64,000 nt of DNA, from NCBI GenBank assembly GCA_043228905.1, contig JBHGNT010000022.1:12276001-12340000 (forward strand), in the 5' to 3' direction. The translations under genes were made by a program, and so were the position numbers. How positions within the stretch are numbered: position 1 is the stretch's first letter; each line of letters opens with the position of its first letter. The notes under the pieces are model-generated. The model saw only the letters and a list, made by a program, of their open reading frames with translations. It did not search any database and was not told where the DNA came from. Of the stretch, positions 23,222 through 33,471 are shown piece by piece. Source of the stretch: Azolla caroliniana. Taxonomy: Eukaryota > Polypodiophyta.

Positions 23222-24040
23222 GTACCTTGTGCTCTCATCCTCTCTACAAGAGTTTGTTCACAACAAGATCACAGTCTCGACGTAGTAAAATGATTTATCT
23301 GATGAGGGTAGCTATGCCTCATATTTATAGCCAGACTTAAGGACCCTACGCAAGTTACACTTGACCCTTATGGGTTGTCTCAATTCCTTGGATGGAAAGT
23401 AATCCTCCCTTCTTTACACTCTTAGTTAACACTCACACTTTTATCCTCTTGTTTAGAATACTACGGTACAAACTGCCATGCCCGTAATAATTTATCCCCA
23501 ACCCTCTATTGGATGAGCTTCAATGAAACAACGATTTGGATTGCACATTAAAACTTCACAAGCGGCAATCAACTCACATCTTTAAATTACTTAAGGTCTA
23601 GCACACTTCCATTGTATAATGTTTGTATTTGAGAAGGGCACATCCATTGTGGGTATGCCATTGAACCATCATGTCGACATATCCACACGATAAGACAAGA
23701 ATTATTAGGTGGACTTGACCATCAAAGGGATGCCTTCATGGTAATTCCCCTTATGGTTTGCTTTGTGGAAATTTCCATAAACAATATAAAAACCATGGTA
23801 GACAACGACATTGACCCGATTGCTTGTCATCGAGTGATGAAGACAAAGCAACGTAGTAATTCCCCATGGATGAAATTGCTACTACGTGATGGCAACTAAT
23901 GCATAATGTAGAGCCGCGCGCGCACCCACACACACACATTTGTACACATAACAGTAAATATATTATCAAATTAATACAAACAATGTGTACAAACAATCCT
24001 TGCATTTTCACTCTTAACGTTGTGGAGACAATAACCAACG
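23222..24040. other. Gene-free interval
   Basis: No gene seen. It has an alternating CG/CA stretch (GCCGCGCGCGCACCCACACA, about 23912-23931). From about 23960 the DNA weakly matches the 3' flank of Bet v 1 copy C (near 53040), sharing CAATCCTTGCATTTTCAC. Confidence 0.4.
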
Positions 24041-24123
24041 AGTGTTTTATTAGAATTTTCCACCTCATTATCTCATATAGGTGTTATTCAATATTTGAAG
24101 GTCAGGGAGTGTTGAAGGCATTA

Positions 24124-24727
24124 TCAATACTCGGGGTGCGAGAGAAGGAAGGCCTCAATATTGAGGAAACTCTTGGGAACGGCTTCCTTGAGGGCAATTG
24201 GTATGTGAGATTTGTGCGTCTCAGAGAGGGCCTCATACTCGAAGGTAAAATGGACAACACTTGTGTGAGGTCCAGTCTCTTTGACGTGGAACGTGCCTTT
24301 GTAGTGTTTAACAAGGATACCAACAAAGCCGCCTTCAATTATATCAACCTTTACAGAAAGGGCATGTGAGTCGAGTTCGAGGATCTTCTCCTTGGTGAAC
24401 AAGACAAGTTGCCCAGGGTGCTTCTCTACGGAGTTCTTCTCAACATAGCCTATGGGGAAAGGTAAGGTAAATAAACAAGGGAAGGTGTTACAATTGATGG
24501 TGAGAGAGCGAAAAGAAATGTATATTATGAATAAACAACATACTCTTCACAAAGTGGATGGTACGAATGGAACCCACTTCGAAACTAGCACCCTCATACT
24601 CAACTCGCTCCACAACGTCAGGGGACGCTTTGGGTAGAACTGAATGGGCATCCTCGAATGCGGCCTTCCACACTCTCTGGGCTGACACATTCAACTCCAC
24701 CTTGTCGCTATACACCTCTACCGTCAT
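24124..24727 (-). CDS. Bet v 1 / PR-10-like protein, copy B (two exons)
   Basis: Minus strand: exon 1 24727-24544, intron 24543-24450 (GT-AG), exon 2 24449-24124, giving 169 residues. Exon lengths (184 and 326) and the intron at codon 62 match copy A exactly. The product differs from copy A at a few positions, for example TVEVYSDKVELNVSAQ at the start, GQLVLF in place of GHHVFF, and a C-terminus FLLSHPEY. The coding sequence looks identical to copy C. A conserved TATA box lies at 24841-24847. Family role as for copy A: small cytosolic ligand-binding protein; exact ligand unknown. Confidence 0.88.
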
Positions 24728-24840
24728 CTTTTGTGTTAGTGTGTATGATATAATAGATTTTGTATTAGTATGTATAGTTCACTATTTCTTGATGGAATAT
24801 GTATACAACATCTGCTCATCTTCACATCCATTGCACACAT

Positions 24841-24847
24841 ATTTATA
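24841..24847 (-). promoter_or_regulatory. TATA box of Bet v 1-like copy B
   Basis: TATAAAT on the minus strand, 114 bases upstream of the ATG, in the same conserved block as in copies A and C. Confidence 0.55.
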
Positions 24848-25487
24848 GGCACAATCCCCACTCACATTGTCATAGGACTTTAGTTTTTCTATATTTTGAA
24901 TACATTCCATATAAAACACATTGTGGCTCGAGAGTTTTCTAGAAGAAAAGTTTTCAAATCTCCACATTCCACTTTCATCCTTATATTCAAAAAGTGTAAT
25001 TCAAGTGGGGAGAGCTGAACCTTGCAAGACTACACATTCTCACTTGAATAACATGCAAACAAAATGAAGGAAAAGAAAAGAGCAAAAAACCATTCCAATC
25101 AATGGAAGATTTGTTAATGACAATGTTTTGGTCACACAACAATTGGTTTCCGCACACACTACTACACATTCTACATGAAAATACTTTATATTCAGTTCGT
25201 GATCAAATATGCTAAGCCACACATTGATTGCTTGTCTATGTAGTATATTCTTCTTTTATGAAGATAAGGATTATTTAACATTGAATGAATGGAAAAGACG
25301 GTATAATTGAATGTAGAAAGAATAATATTTTTGCATTGATTTAAACGTACTTTATCGTTCTTTACAATCTTCAACATGGTTAGTGAAGGTTTCAAAACGT
25401 GACCATAAAAGTACTATACGTATGAGAAGATAGAAATAATGGAATCAAGTTATCAATATAAACAAATGGTTCATCACTTGTTGCTCA

Positions 25488-25728
25488 CAAAATAAAACAA
25501 TTTCTATTTTTTAGAGCCATTGATCAGAGAAACAAATTGAAGGGCATTGGATTACATTTAGCAATATCTTGATGGATTTATATTGTATGCATATTGCCGA
25601 TTCTCTTGAATTGCGCTAGCTTATTATTAGTGAATTTCCTAGCAAAAAGGAATTTTCATACATTTTGTAATTATGTGTGGCATATGTAAAGTCATTGATT
25701 TTTAGGAAATGACAAGTCAAATGGGCAT
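25488..25728. repeat. Left copy of a 240-bp host direct repeat around the copia fragment
   Basis: From CAAAATAAAACAATTTC to CAAATGGGCAT. The same host sequence recurs at 28497-28739, on the other side of the copia fragment, with several differences, but exists only once beside copy C (about 54555-54795). This copy is closer to the copy C version than to its neighbour. Confidence 0.8.
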
Positions 25729-26378
25729 CGAGAGTCAGGTGGCCAAATTCGGTAAGAAAGCCGAAATGGGATTCGATTGAATGGGAGTCGGCCGAATAGA
25801 AGTTCAAACGAACATATACATATATATGTATATGAGATGAGTTAGTATATATAGTGAGAGTCGAACTAGCTCCGTTTGTATGTGGGATAACTCACTGAGA
25901 GTAAAAATAGTGAGTAAAAGCGCAAAAGTGAACTTAAGTGAGTAAGTGAGCGCGTGAGGGAAAAATAGAAGGTGTTGCTAGTGTAGAGTGATATAGAGAA
26001 CGACAAAGAGCTAACATAGTAGTGGTTGTGCGAGTGCCATACTTCAAAAGCTAGCGTGAGAGGAAACAAAGGAAGAAGAGTGTAAAAGAAAGAAAAGAAA
26101 AGACAAATCAAGAAGCCCTATAGGCTTCGAAAGAGATAGATACCTACGAGTTAGGGTTTGGTGCACTCGGCTGAAATTGTGGTTTCAGAGTACAACCATA
26201 CCAAATCAGGTTCTATCATTCTGTGATTGTATTTCGTTTTATCTCATAGTGGAAATTTCTATTCCCGTGGTTTTTCCCTGAAATCAGGGTTTTCCACGTA
26301 AATCATGTGCTACTTCTTTTATTTCTGTTTGTGTCTAAGTTTTTTGTGACTTCCGTCTGAGTGGAAATCATAAGAAAT

Positions 26379-26390
26379 TGGTATCAGAGC
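26379..26390 (+). other. Primer binding site of the copia fragment
   Basis: TGGTATCAGAGC matches the 3' end complement of initiator-Met tRNA, the usual primer of plant copia elements. It sits 11 bases before the gag ATG at 26401. Confidence 0.8.
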
Positions 26391-26400
26391 AAGGTTCTAG

Positions 26401-28378
26401 ATGGAAGGGAATGTGAGTGGATTTCCAGGGATGATTGTCCTAAACTCACAAAAACTGGAAGATCTTCTGATAGTCAAAGATCTGTATGAGCATATAGAAA
26501 AGGAAGACATACCTAGAAGGGTAATAGAATTTGAGTGGAAAACTCTAAATAGAAAGGCAGTTGCAACCATAAGACAGTGTGTAGACATTACTGTTCTACA
26601 ACATGTGGGGCTGGTAAACTAGTTAGCATCAGCGAAGTTTCCTTTAGATGATGTTATGCAAGCCACACTACTACTATGTACTTTGCTTGACAATTGGGAA
26701 AACCTAATAGTGACACTCAATACGTCATGTAAAGAAGACAACCTATCTTTACAAGTAGTAAAAACAAGTATTCTAAATGAAGAGACAAGAAGAAAGGATA
26801 AAAGTGCCTTGTCTCAATCGGAAGCTAATGTGACCCAAGAACTTAGTAGAGGAAGAAGAGAACATAGAAGTTCAGAAAATGGAGATAAGTTTTATGGAAG
26901 GTCGAAATCTAGAGGAAGACCTACATGCTTCTATTGTGGGATGCCTGGTCACTTCCAAAAGAATTATCGACACCTTAGAAAGGACAAAGGCATGGTTGAT
27001 GAGGTTGAACCCAAAAAATAATCTGATGATAAAAACACCTCAACCATTGCAACTAGTGAGGAAGAGATGTTATTTATTTGTGAGCAAGTTAGCGTGAATC
27101 TTGCAAATGCAGAGTGCTCATGGGTAGTGGACTCCGGTGCATCATTCCACCTAACTCCCAAAAGAGAATGTTTCCCATCTTACACAACCAGTGACTATGG
27201 CTACGTAAGGATGGGAAATGACGGTGAATGCAAGATTGTGGGCATAGGAAATGTGTGTTTGCTAACATCTACTTGTTGGATGTTAACATTGAAGGATGTA
27301 CGCCATGTTCCGGATGTCAGATTGAATCTGCTATCGGCTGGACGGCTAGATGATGAAGGCTACAGTGGTAGCTTTCAAAATGGTACATGGAAGTTCTGTA
27401 AAGGGAGCCTAATTGTGGCTCGAGCCCAAAAACAGAACACATTGTATGTAATGAATGTAAAGTTGTGCCAAGATGAAACAAATGTAGTGGTTGACTCAGA
27501 TGGTGAGTTGTGGCATAAAAGGTTGGACACATGAGTGAAAGGGGAATGCATATCCTTGCTGAAAACGATTTTCTACCAGAGGTGAAAGGAATACACCTTG
27601 AAAGGTCTATGGACTGCTTGGCTGGAAAGCAAAATAGAACAACCTTTCACTCTAGGCCTCCGATGAGAAGAGAGCATACCTTAGAACTGGTTCACACAGA
27701 TGTGTGTTATGTGGATGCCCCATCACACCATGGTGGAAATTACTTGGTCACATTTATTGATGATTTCAGCAGAAAGGTGTGGCCATTTGTATTGGTGTCT
27801 AAAGACCAAGTGTTGTCGGTCTTTAAAGAGTTTCATGCAAGGGCAAAAAGAGAATCCGGACAGAAGTTGAAGGTTGTCCGAACAGATAATGGTGGTGAGT
27901 TCAGAGGCCAATTTGAGATGTATTGCAAGACTCAAGGCATCAAACTTGAGTATAGGGTGCCGAAGACACCTGAGCTAAATGGTCTAGTAGAGAGAATGAA
28001 TTAGACCATAATGGAAAGGGTAAGAAGCATGTTGGCGCATGCAAAATTACCAAAGATGTATTGGGTTGAGGCAATGTTGACGACTGTCTACCTTATAACC
28101 AAGTCTCCCTTAGTACCTTTGAAGGGGGATGTCCCACAAAGAGTGTGGACAGGAAGGAATGTGTCTTATCAACATTTGAGGGTGTTTGGATGCTTGGCCT
28201 ATGTACATGTTGCTAAAGATTAGAGGTCAAATCTGGACAACAAGTCCAAGCCTTGTATATTCTTGGGGTACTCGGAAGATGAGTTCGGGTATAGAATGTG
28301 GGATCTCCTTGATAAGAAAGTGATAAGAAGTCGAGATGTTATATTCATGGAAGACAAGACAATTGAAGACTTGAAGTA
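26401..28378 (+). pseudogene. Copia gag-protease-integrase remnant
   Basis: Gag from 26401 with a stop at 26620; a knuckle-like CFYCGMPGHFQKNY (about 26930) lacks its last Cys. Protease has WVVDSGASFHLTP (about 27121). Integrase has a zinc region near 27510, IDDFSRKVW (27757), VVRTDNGGEF (27873) and LNGLVERMN followed by a stop (28002). A further stop is at 28221 and the frame ends at 28378. At least six lesions; the element also lacks RT and RNase H. Confidence 0.85.
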
Positions 28379-28496
28379 ACAAAGAACAGAGTCGTCTTCC
28401 CAATCGACTACTGTTATGGAGTCAACACTAGTCGATCCCACTCCCACACAACTAGTCTGCAGACAGCAGCCGGTTGATGAAGCCGAATTTGAGAAA

Positions 28497-28739
28497 CAAA
28501 ATAACACAATTTCTATTTTTTAGAGCCATTGATCAGAGAAACAAATTGAAGGGCATTGGATTAAGTTTAGCAATATCTTGATGGATTTATATTGTATGCA
28601 TATTGCCGATTCTCTTGAATTGTGCTAGCTTATTATTAGTGTAATTTTCCTACCAAAAAGGAATTTTCATACATTTTTTAATTATGTGTGGCATATGTAA
28701 AGTCATTGATTTGAAGGAAATGGCAAGTCAAATGGGCAT
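28497..28739. repeat. Right copy of the 240-bp host direct repeat
   Basis: Pairs with 25488-25728. It continues rightwards into flank homologous to the DNA beyond copy C (28740-29488 against 54796-55537, about 93% by eye). Confidence 0.8.
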
Positions 28740-29538
28740 GGAAGAATTTGTTACCTCTTTAAAAATGTTACTTCTCTAACTTGGGATATTGCCACGAAAT
28801 ATGCAACATGGATGGATTCGCACAATCACAAATTCTTTTTTTGGAGAGTTACTTTAAAACTAAAATAAGAGTTAGATCAATCAGTTTGTGAATTGCTAAG
28901 TGGATTTGGTGATAATGCCCACAACATCTTGGTACAATCACAAATTCCTTTTTATGAGAGTATCTTTAAAACTAAAATAAGACTTTAGATCAATCAATTT
29001 GTGAATTGCTAGGTAGAGTAGGTAATAGTATGAACATTTGGGTATTCTATTTGTGGCTTCTACAAGGTAGCGAATGGAGGGTAACCTTAGATGATATGGA
29101 ATTGACCAAATCCACAACTTCATTGATATGGCGGTATGGATCTTTTATTAATAACAATAAGTAGCTTCAATGATGTCTCGACATTTTACTTCTTTACAAA
29201 ACGGATGTCATCAAAGTCGCTCAACAAAACTTTATGAAAGACACGTGTCTTTTGCAGTTGGATCACATAGTCAAATTTTTTCGTATTAAAACTAGCACAT
29301 AACAAATATCCTTTGTCAGAGGAAAGTTTAGTAAGTGGGGAAATGCTTTAGTCGTTGAGTTGAGATGGTTCGTTGTTGATAAAAAAATCCATAGCCTCCT
29401 CAATCTTGTTACAACCTATTGGTAGACTAGTCCACATAATTTTTTACAAACATTTGTGATCAACCTACTTTTAGCTTTCCTAGCTCATACTGAGTCGACT
29501 GACTTAAATTGGCCGAAAAGCCAAAACGGGAGTCGGTT

Positions 29539-29607
29539 GGCCGAATTCGGTAAGAAAGCCGAAATGGGAGTCGACCGAATAGAAGTTCAAACGAATATAT
29601 ACATATA
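29539..29607. repeat. Short repeat shared by two copia insertions
   Basis: This ~70-bp block (GGCCGAATTCGGTAAGAAAG to an ATATACATATA end) directly precedes the CopB LTR. A copy is at 25741-25828 at the left end of the copia fragment. Neither copy exists at the matching sites beside copy C, so the block came in with the insertions. Confidence 0.6.
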
Positions 29608-30031
29608 TGTTGAGCGGCAAGCTCAATTGGAGCCGGATCGGCTGAATAAGCCTGAGCTGGTGAGCGAGACGGATCGGTGAGCCGGTGAGCACCCGGTGAG
29701 CAAAGAGTCGGTGAGCTGGGGAGCTGGTTAGCCGTATCCATCAGTAACCGGAAGCCTAGTAGCAGCTAGACTACTAGGGAGTTATTACTCTCGTAGTTAG
29801 TGTCAGACGCTCGAGTGAGCATTGAAGTACACCGTACTTCTGTCAGTCCGTATGGCCTTGTATAAAAGTGTTCGCTGAACACATACTATGTACAGAGTGT
29901 TGATATAATTTTTTGAATAGTGATTCTCTTTCTGCTCTCTCTGTGTCTCTCCCGCGTACTATTAAGCTCTCCATTAAACATGTTCTCTGTTTTCTGTTTT
30001 CTATTGCTTTCACACGCTATTTGTTTTTACA
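29608..30031 (+). repeat. CopB 5' LTR (probable)
   Basis: Starts TGTTGAGCGGC and ends GTTTTTACA directly before the primer site; TATAAAA at 29861-29867. The left boundary is inferred from the TG start and the end of the shared repeat, because no partner LTR survives for comparison. Confidence 0.65.
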
Positions 30032-30135
30032 TGGTATTAGAGCGCGAGGGTTGAGAACCTTTGTAGTGACATACGCTTTCGCAAGAAGAAAACCTAACCT
30101 TTGAAAAGAACAAAAAAAAAACAATGGATTGAGGA

Positions 30136-32984
30136 ATGGCTAGCTCGCTTCCTGTGCAGAAGCTCGACAAATCTAAATACGCATCTTGGTCATACAAGGT
30201 GCACTAGTACCTGCTTGGGCATGGCTACTGGAGCTATGTCAACAGAGCTAACGACATAGCACCTGATGCGGCACACAAGGACTTCCCGGTGTGGGAACAA
30301 TCGGCAAGCAGAGTGATGTACTGCTTTGCATCCAGTGTCAGAGACCAGCTGTTGAGCCACGTCCGAGATACCAAGACGCCGAAAGAGGCTTGGGGAAACC
30401 TAAAGAAGGTGTTCGCCGCAAGCACTACAGCTCGGAAGCTGCAACTCCGACAGGAGTTGAGCAATGTCCGACAGAAGGACATGTCGGTGGCTGATTACAC
30501 GGCCCAAATCAAAGAGATTTGTGACTCGCTTGCCTCTATCAACGTCACGATAGAGAAAGACGAGATGGTACAGATCTGTCTTGGGGGCTTGGCGTCTAAG
30601 TTCTGAGCTTTTCGGACAGCTATATGTACGAGGGAGAATACGCCGTCATTTTTCAACTTACAATCGATGCTCCTTGTAGAGGAGAACCACGCCGGTGCAT
30701 CAACAAGTGCACCCACCGACAACCGGATGTTGTACACGAAGGCGGATCAGCCCCATGGGCATGGTGGACGAGGCAGGTTGGCACGCAATAGAAGCGGCCG
30801 GCAAGGGCAAGACCAACAACACAGAGATCGTGCCGACAACAGTTTCGGGACTTTCACAAGCAAGGGGAGTCAAGGTGGAGCCGGAGGCCGGCAAGACAAA
30901 TCCGCCACGGAATGTTGGTACTGTGGCAAACAGGGCCATAGAGAAAGCGAGTGCTAGAAGAAGCGCGTCGATTCGGACAAATCTGGATCCGGCAAAACCG
31001 GTCGGGAAAACCGGCAAAGCTCGCACTACGCGCAAGGATCGAAAGGATCCGGAACCGGGAAGACCGGTAAGGGGCCAGCCTTGGTGATGAAACACGAGGC
31101 TAACTCGATGAAGAAGACCACTTCCAAATCGAAGGAAGTGTGGTACGTTGATTCCGGTGCATCAAATCACATGACGAACCACAAAGAGTGATTCTCCTTC
31201 TTGGAGAAACCGGAACAACCGGGAGTTGTCAAAACCGGAGATGACACTCCTCACCCAATCGTGCATGTCAGAGAAGTTCCCCTGAGCCACGTCGGACAAA
31301 GGGGGAAGCTGATGAATGTATTACACGTTCCGACTATCACGAAGAACCTAGTGTCGGTCGGACAGATCGTCGACCAAGGAATGCAGGTGCGGTTTACGCA
31401 CCTTGGGTGCTTCATCGAGGAGGAGGGCCAGATTATCGTGCAAGGGCGCAGAAATGGGAGGATGTTCATCCTCGACACCAATGACGTCGGCACCGCTTTG
31501 TTCGCCAAAGGACAAAAGGTCGAATCGGACATCGACCTGTGGCACAAGCGGATCGGCCACATCAATTCCCGGCGGCTTCAAGACTTGCAAACGAAACAAG
31601 TTGTTTTTGGTTTGCCGAAGTTTAGTGACCGGAAGGCCCAAGTATGTGAAGCCTGCCAACTCGGGAAGCAACACTGGCTTCCATTCCCCACCGAACAATA
31701 CCGTAGCCGTAACAAGCTCGATCTTATTCATTCGGATGTATGGGGACCGGCATAGAACGTGAGTCTTGGCGGGAGTCGATACTTCGTCTCCTTCATCGAC
31801 AACTATAGCCGACACACATGGATCTACCTCATTGAGCGGAAGAGCGAAGTCTTCAATAGTTTCCAGAACCTCCAAAGCATGGTGGAACAGGAATCGGAAA
31901 GGAAGATCGAGTGCTTGTGGTCAAATGGCGGAAAAGAATACTTTTCCGGCCAATTCAACAGTTATCTGCAGCAAACAGGAATTCGGAGAGAGTTCAGCTG
32001 CAAATACACACCGGAGCAAAATGGTGTGGCCGAAAGGAGGAACCGGTCGCTTGTTGACGCGACAAGTTCAATGTTGGAAGAGAAGAGCATGCCCCATTTC
32101 TATTGGGCGGAAGCGGTCCAAATGGCCATCTACATCCAAAACTGGATCAGTGACAAGGTGTCCGCGCATGAGCTGTATTTCGAACGCAAGCCGAATTTGA
32201 GACACCTTCGGATTTTCGGCAGCATAGCATATGTGCACGTGCCGGATGAGAAGCGGAGGAAGCTAGACGCAAAATCAGAGAAGTGCATCCTTGTCGACTA
32301 CTCACATGAGCAAAAGGGGTATAACTGTTATAACCCCCCGACGAAGCAGGTCTGAGTTAGCCGCCATGTTGAGTTTGATGAGACGACATCATGGTATGCC
32401 TTACCAGCTCCGACTTCTGACCCCGACCTGATATCGGAGGGTGAGGCTAGTGAGCCTGAACCGGCCCATTTAGAAGATGATGAATCCGGGACTCAAGAAG
32501 AGAGTCCGGAATCGTTTCGGTTGAGTGGGCCGAATGAGAGACTGGGTCAATTCAACCAGTCGGATGAGGAACCGGCGAGTAGTGAAGACTCTGTCGTGCT
32601 CTCCCCGCGCAAGGAACCGAGGAGACGATTCACACGCAAAGAGAAGGGGAAGAAGAAGATGCGGGATTATGAAATCGGTATTGATGAGTTGGATCGGAGC
32701 GGATCCCACTCCGGAAAGGAAGATGACGGTTCTTCGGCACCGAAGACCGAACCGGCCAAGAAGGGTCTCAAACCGGGTAACGGTGGGTTACGCCGGTCAA
32801 CCCGCCAGAAGGAACCTGTTAAGCGGTACGGTTACAATGAGTACATGGCGCATCACTATGCATACATGACCAAGGTGGCGGAAGTGCGTGAGCGGGAGAG
32901 CTACGCAAAAGTGGCAAAGGACGCACATTGGCGTGCCGCTATGGAAGAAGAGATGTGGGTTCTTGATGCCAACAATACATGGGA
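30136..32984 (+). pseudogene. CopB gag, protease and integrase, with stops
   Basis: Gag begins near 30136 (MASSLPVQKLDKSKYASW) with stops near 30208 and 30604 and a knuckle CWYCGKQGHRESEC (about 30921). Protease has WYVDSGASNHMT (about 31141). Integrase has a zinc region (HKRIGHIN; CEACQLGKQH) to 31755, a stop, then FIDNYSRHTW. The second catalytic Asp block reads WSNGGKEY, with Asn at the Asp position, and the Glu block PEQNGVAERRN is kept (about 32014). An acidic and basic linker leads to the RT start, where CopC interrupts at TWD. Confidence 0.88.
32980..32984. repeat. Left target-site duplication of CopC
   Basis: TGGGA, repeated at 38452-38456; a perfect 5-bp duplication. Confidence 0.93.
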
Positions 32985-33278
32985 TGTTGTAGGCAAAGTC
33001 GTCTGTGCGGAAGATCAAGAAGCATTCGATTGCTGTTGAGTACCTGCGTATGACAGTTTGTAGGTCGTTGCACAGAGAGAGAGAGAGACAGAGAGAGACA
33101 GAGAGGCACAAAACAAATTTCTATTTCACAAAGCAATAATACAACACCCAACCTTACAAAAAGGTTACAAGGTCACTATATATAGTGACCGACTTAGTGC
33201 AACTACCCTTTATGCTAATTACATAAATGGCCAAAACGGGATAGTGTGAATACGTCCATTATACACATGTATTCGACA
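32985..33278 (-). repeat. CopC 3' LTR
   Basis: Plus-strand ends TGTTGTAGGC and TATTCGACA. Contains an imperfect GA tract (33076-33105) and a perfect 20-bp palindrome around TATATA (33171-33190). Confidence 0.95.
33171..33190. promoter_or_regulatory. Palindromic TATA element in the CopC LTR
   Basis: GGTCACTATATATAGTGACC is its own reverse complement. It is the only TATA-like sequence of the LTR and is kept in the partner LTR at 38344-38363. Confidence 0.55.
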
Positions 33279-33471
33279 CTCCCCCGTAATGGGCGTATAC
33301 ATGGGTTATCTAAGATTACAGGTATAGACTTAGGTTCTCGGACATATCAGCTTTGTTCGAGTCGGCAGGGTCCGAAGGCAGAAGACCGAACTGGTCGGGT
33401 CGGAACAGTTGAAGCCGATCATTAAGGAACTGATGTCGGTTGTCGGGAACCATCCTGCTCTGTGTCCGGCT

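Larger units (their letters stand above)
25729..28496 (+). mobile_element. Copia fragment: leader/LTR, gag, protease, integrase; no RT or 3' LTR
   Basis: A 2768-bp plus-strand piece inserted in the upstream DNA of copy B. It holds a promoter-like region (TATATATAG near 25848), a primer site TGGTATCAGAGC (26379-26390), gag, protease and most of integrase, and stops in the linker before RT. There is no 3' LTR. The 5' LTR start was not identified. Instead of a 5-bp target duplication it is flanked by about 240 bp of duplicated host DNA. Confidence 0.8.

Noticed and set aside
24004-24369. 156-residue plus-strand open frame over Bet v 1 copy B (and its twin at 53064-53435)
   Set aside because: It is the antisense shadow of exon 2; the minus-strand frame carries the family motifs and correct splice sites.
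25488-28739. 240-bp repeats as LTRs of an unknown element, with copy C carrying a solo LTR
   Set aside because: The repeats lack TG...CA ends, the copia primer site lies 650 bases inside rather than at the repeat edge, and both repeats continue into ordinary flank of the duplicated Bet v 1 region.
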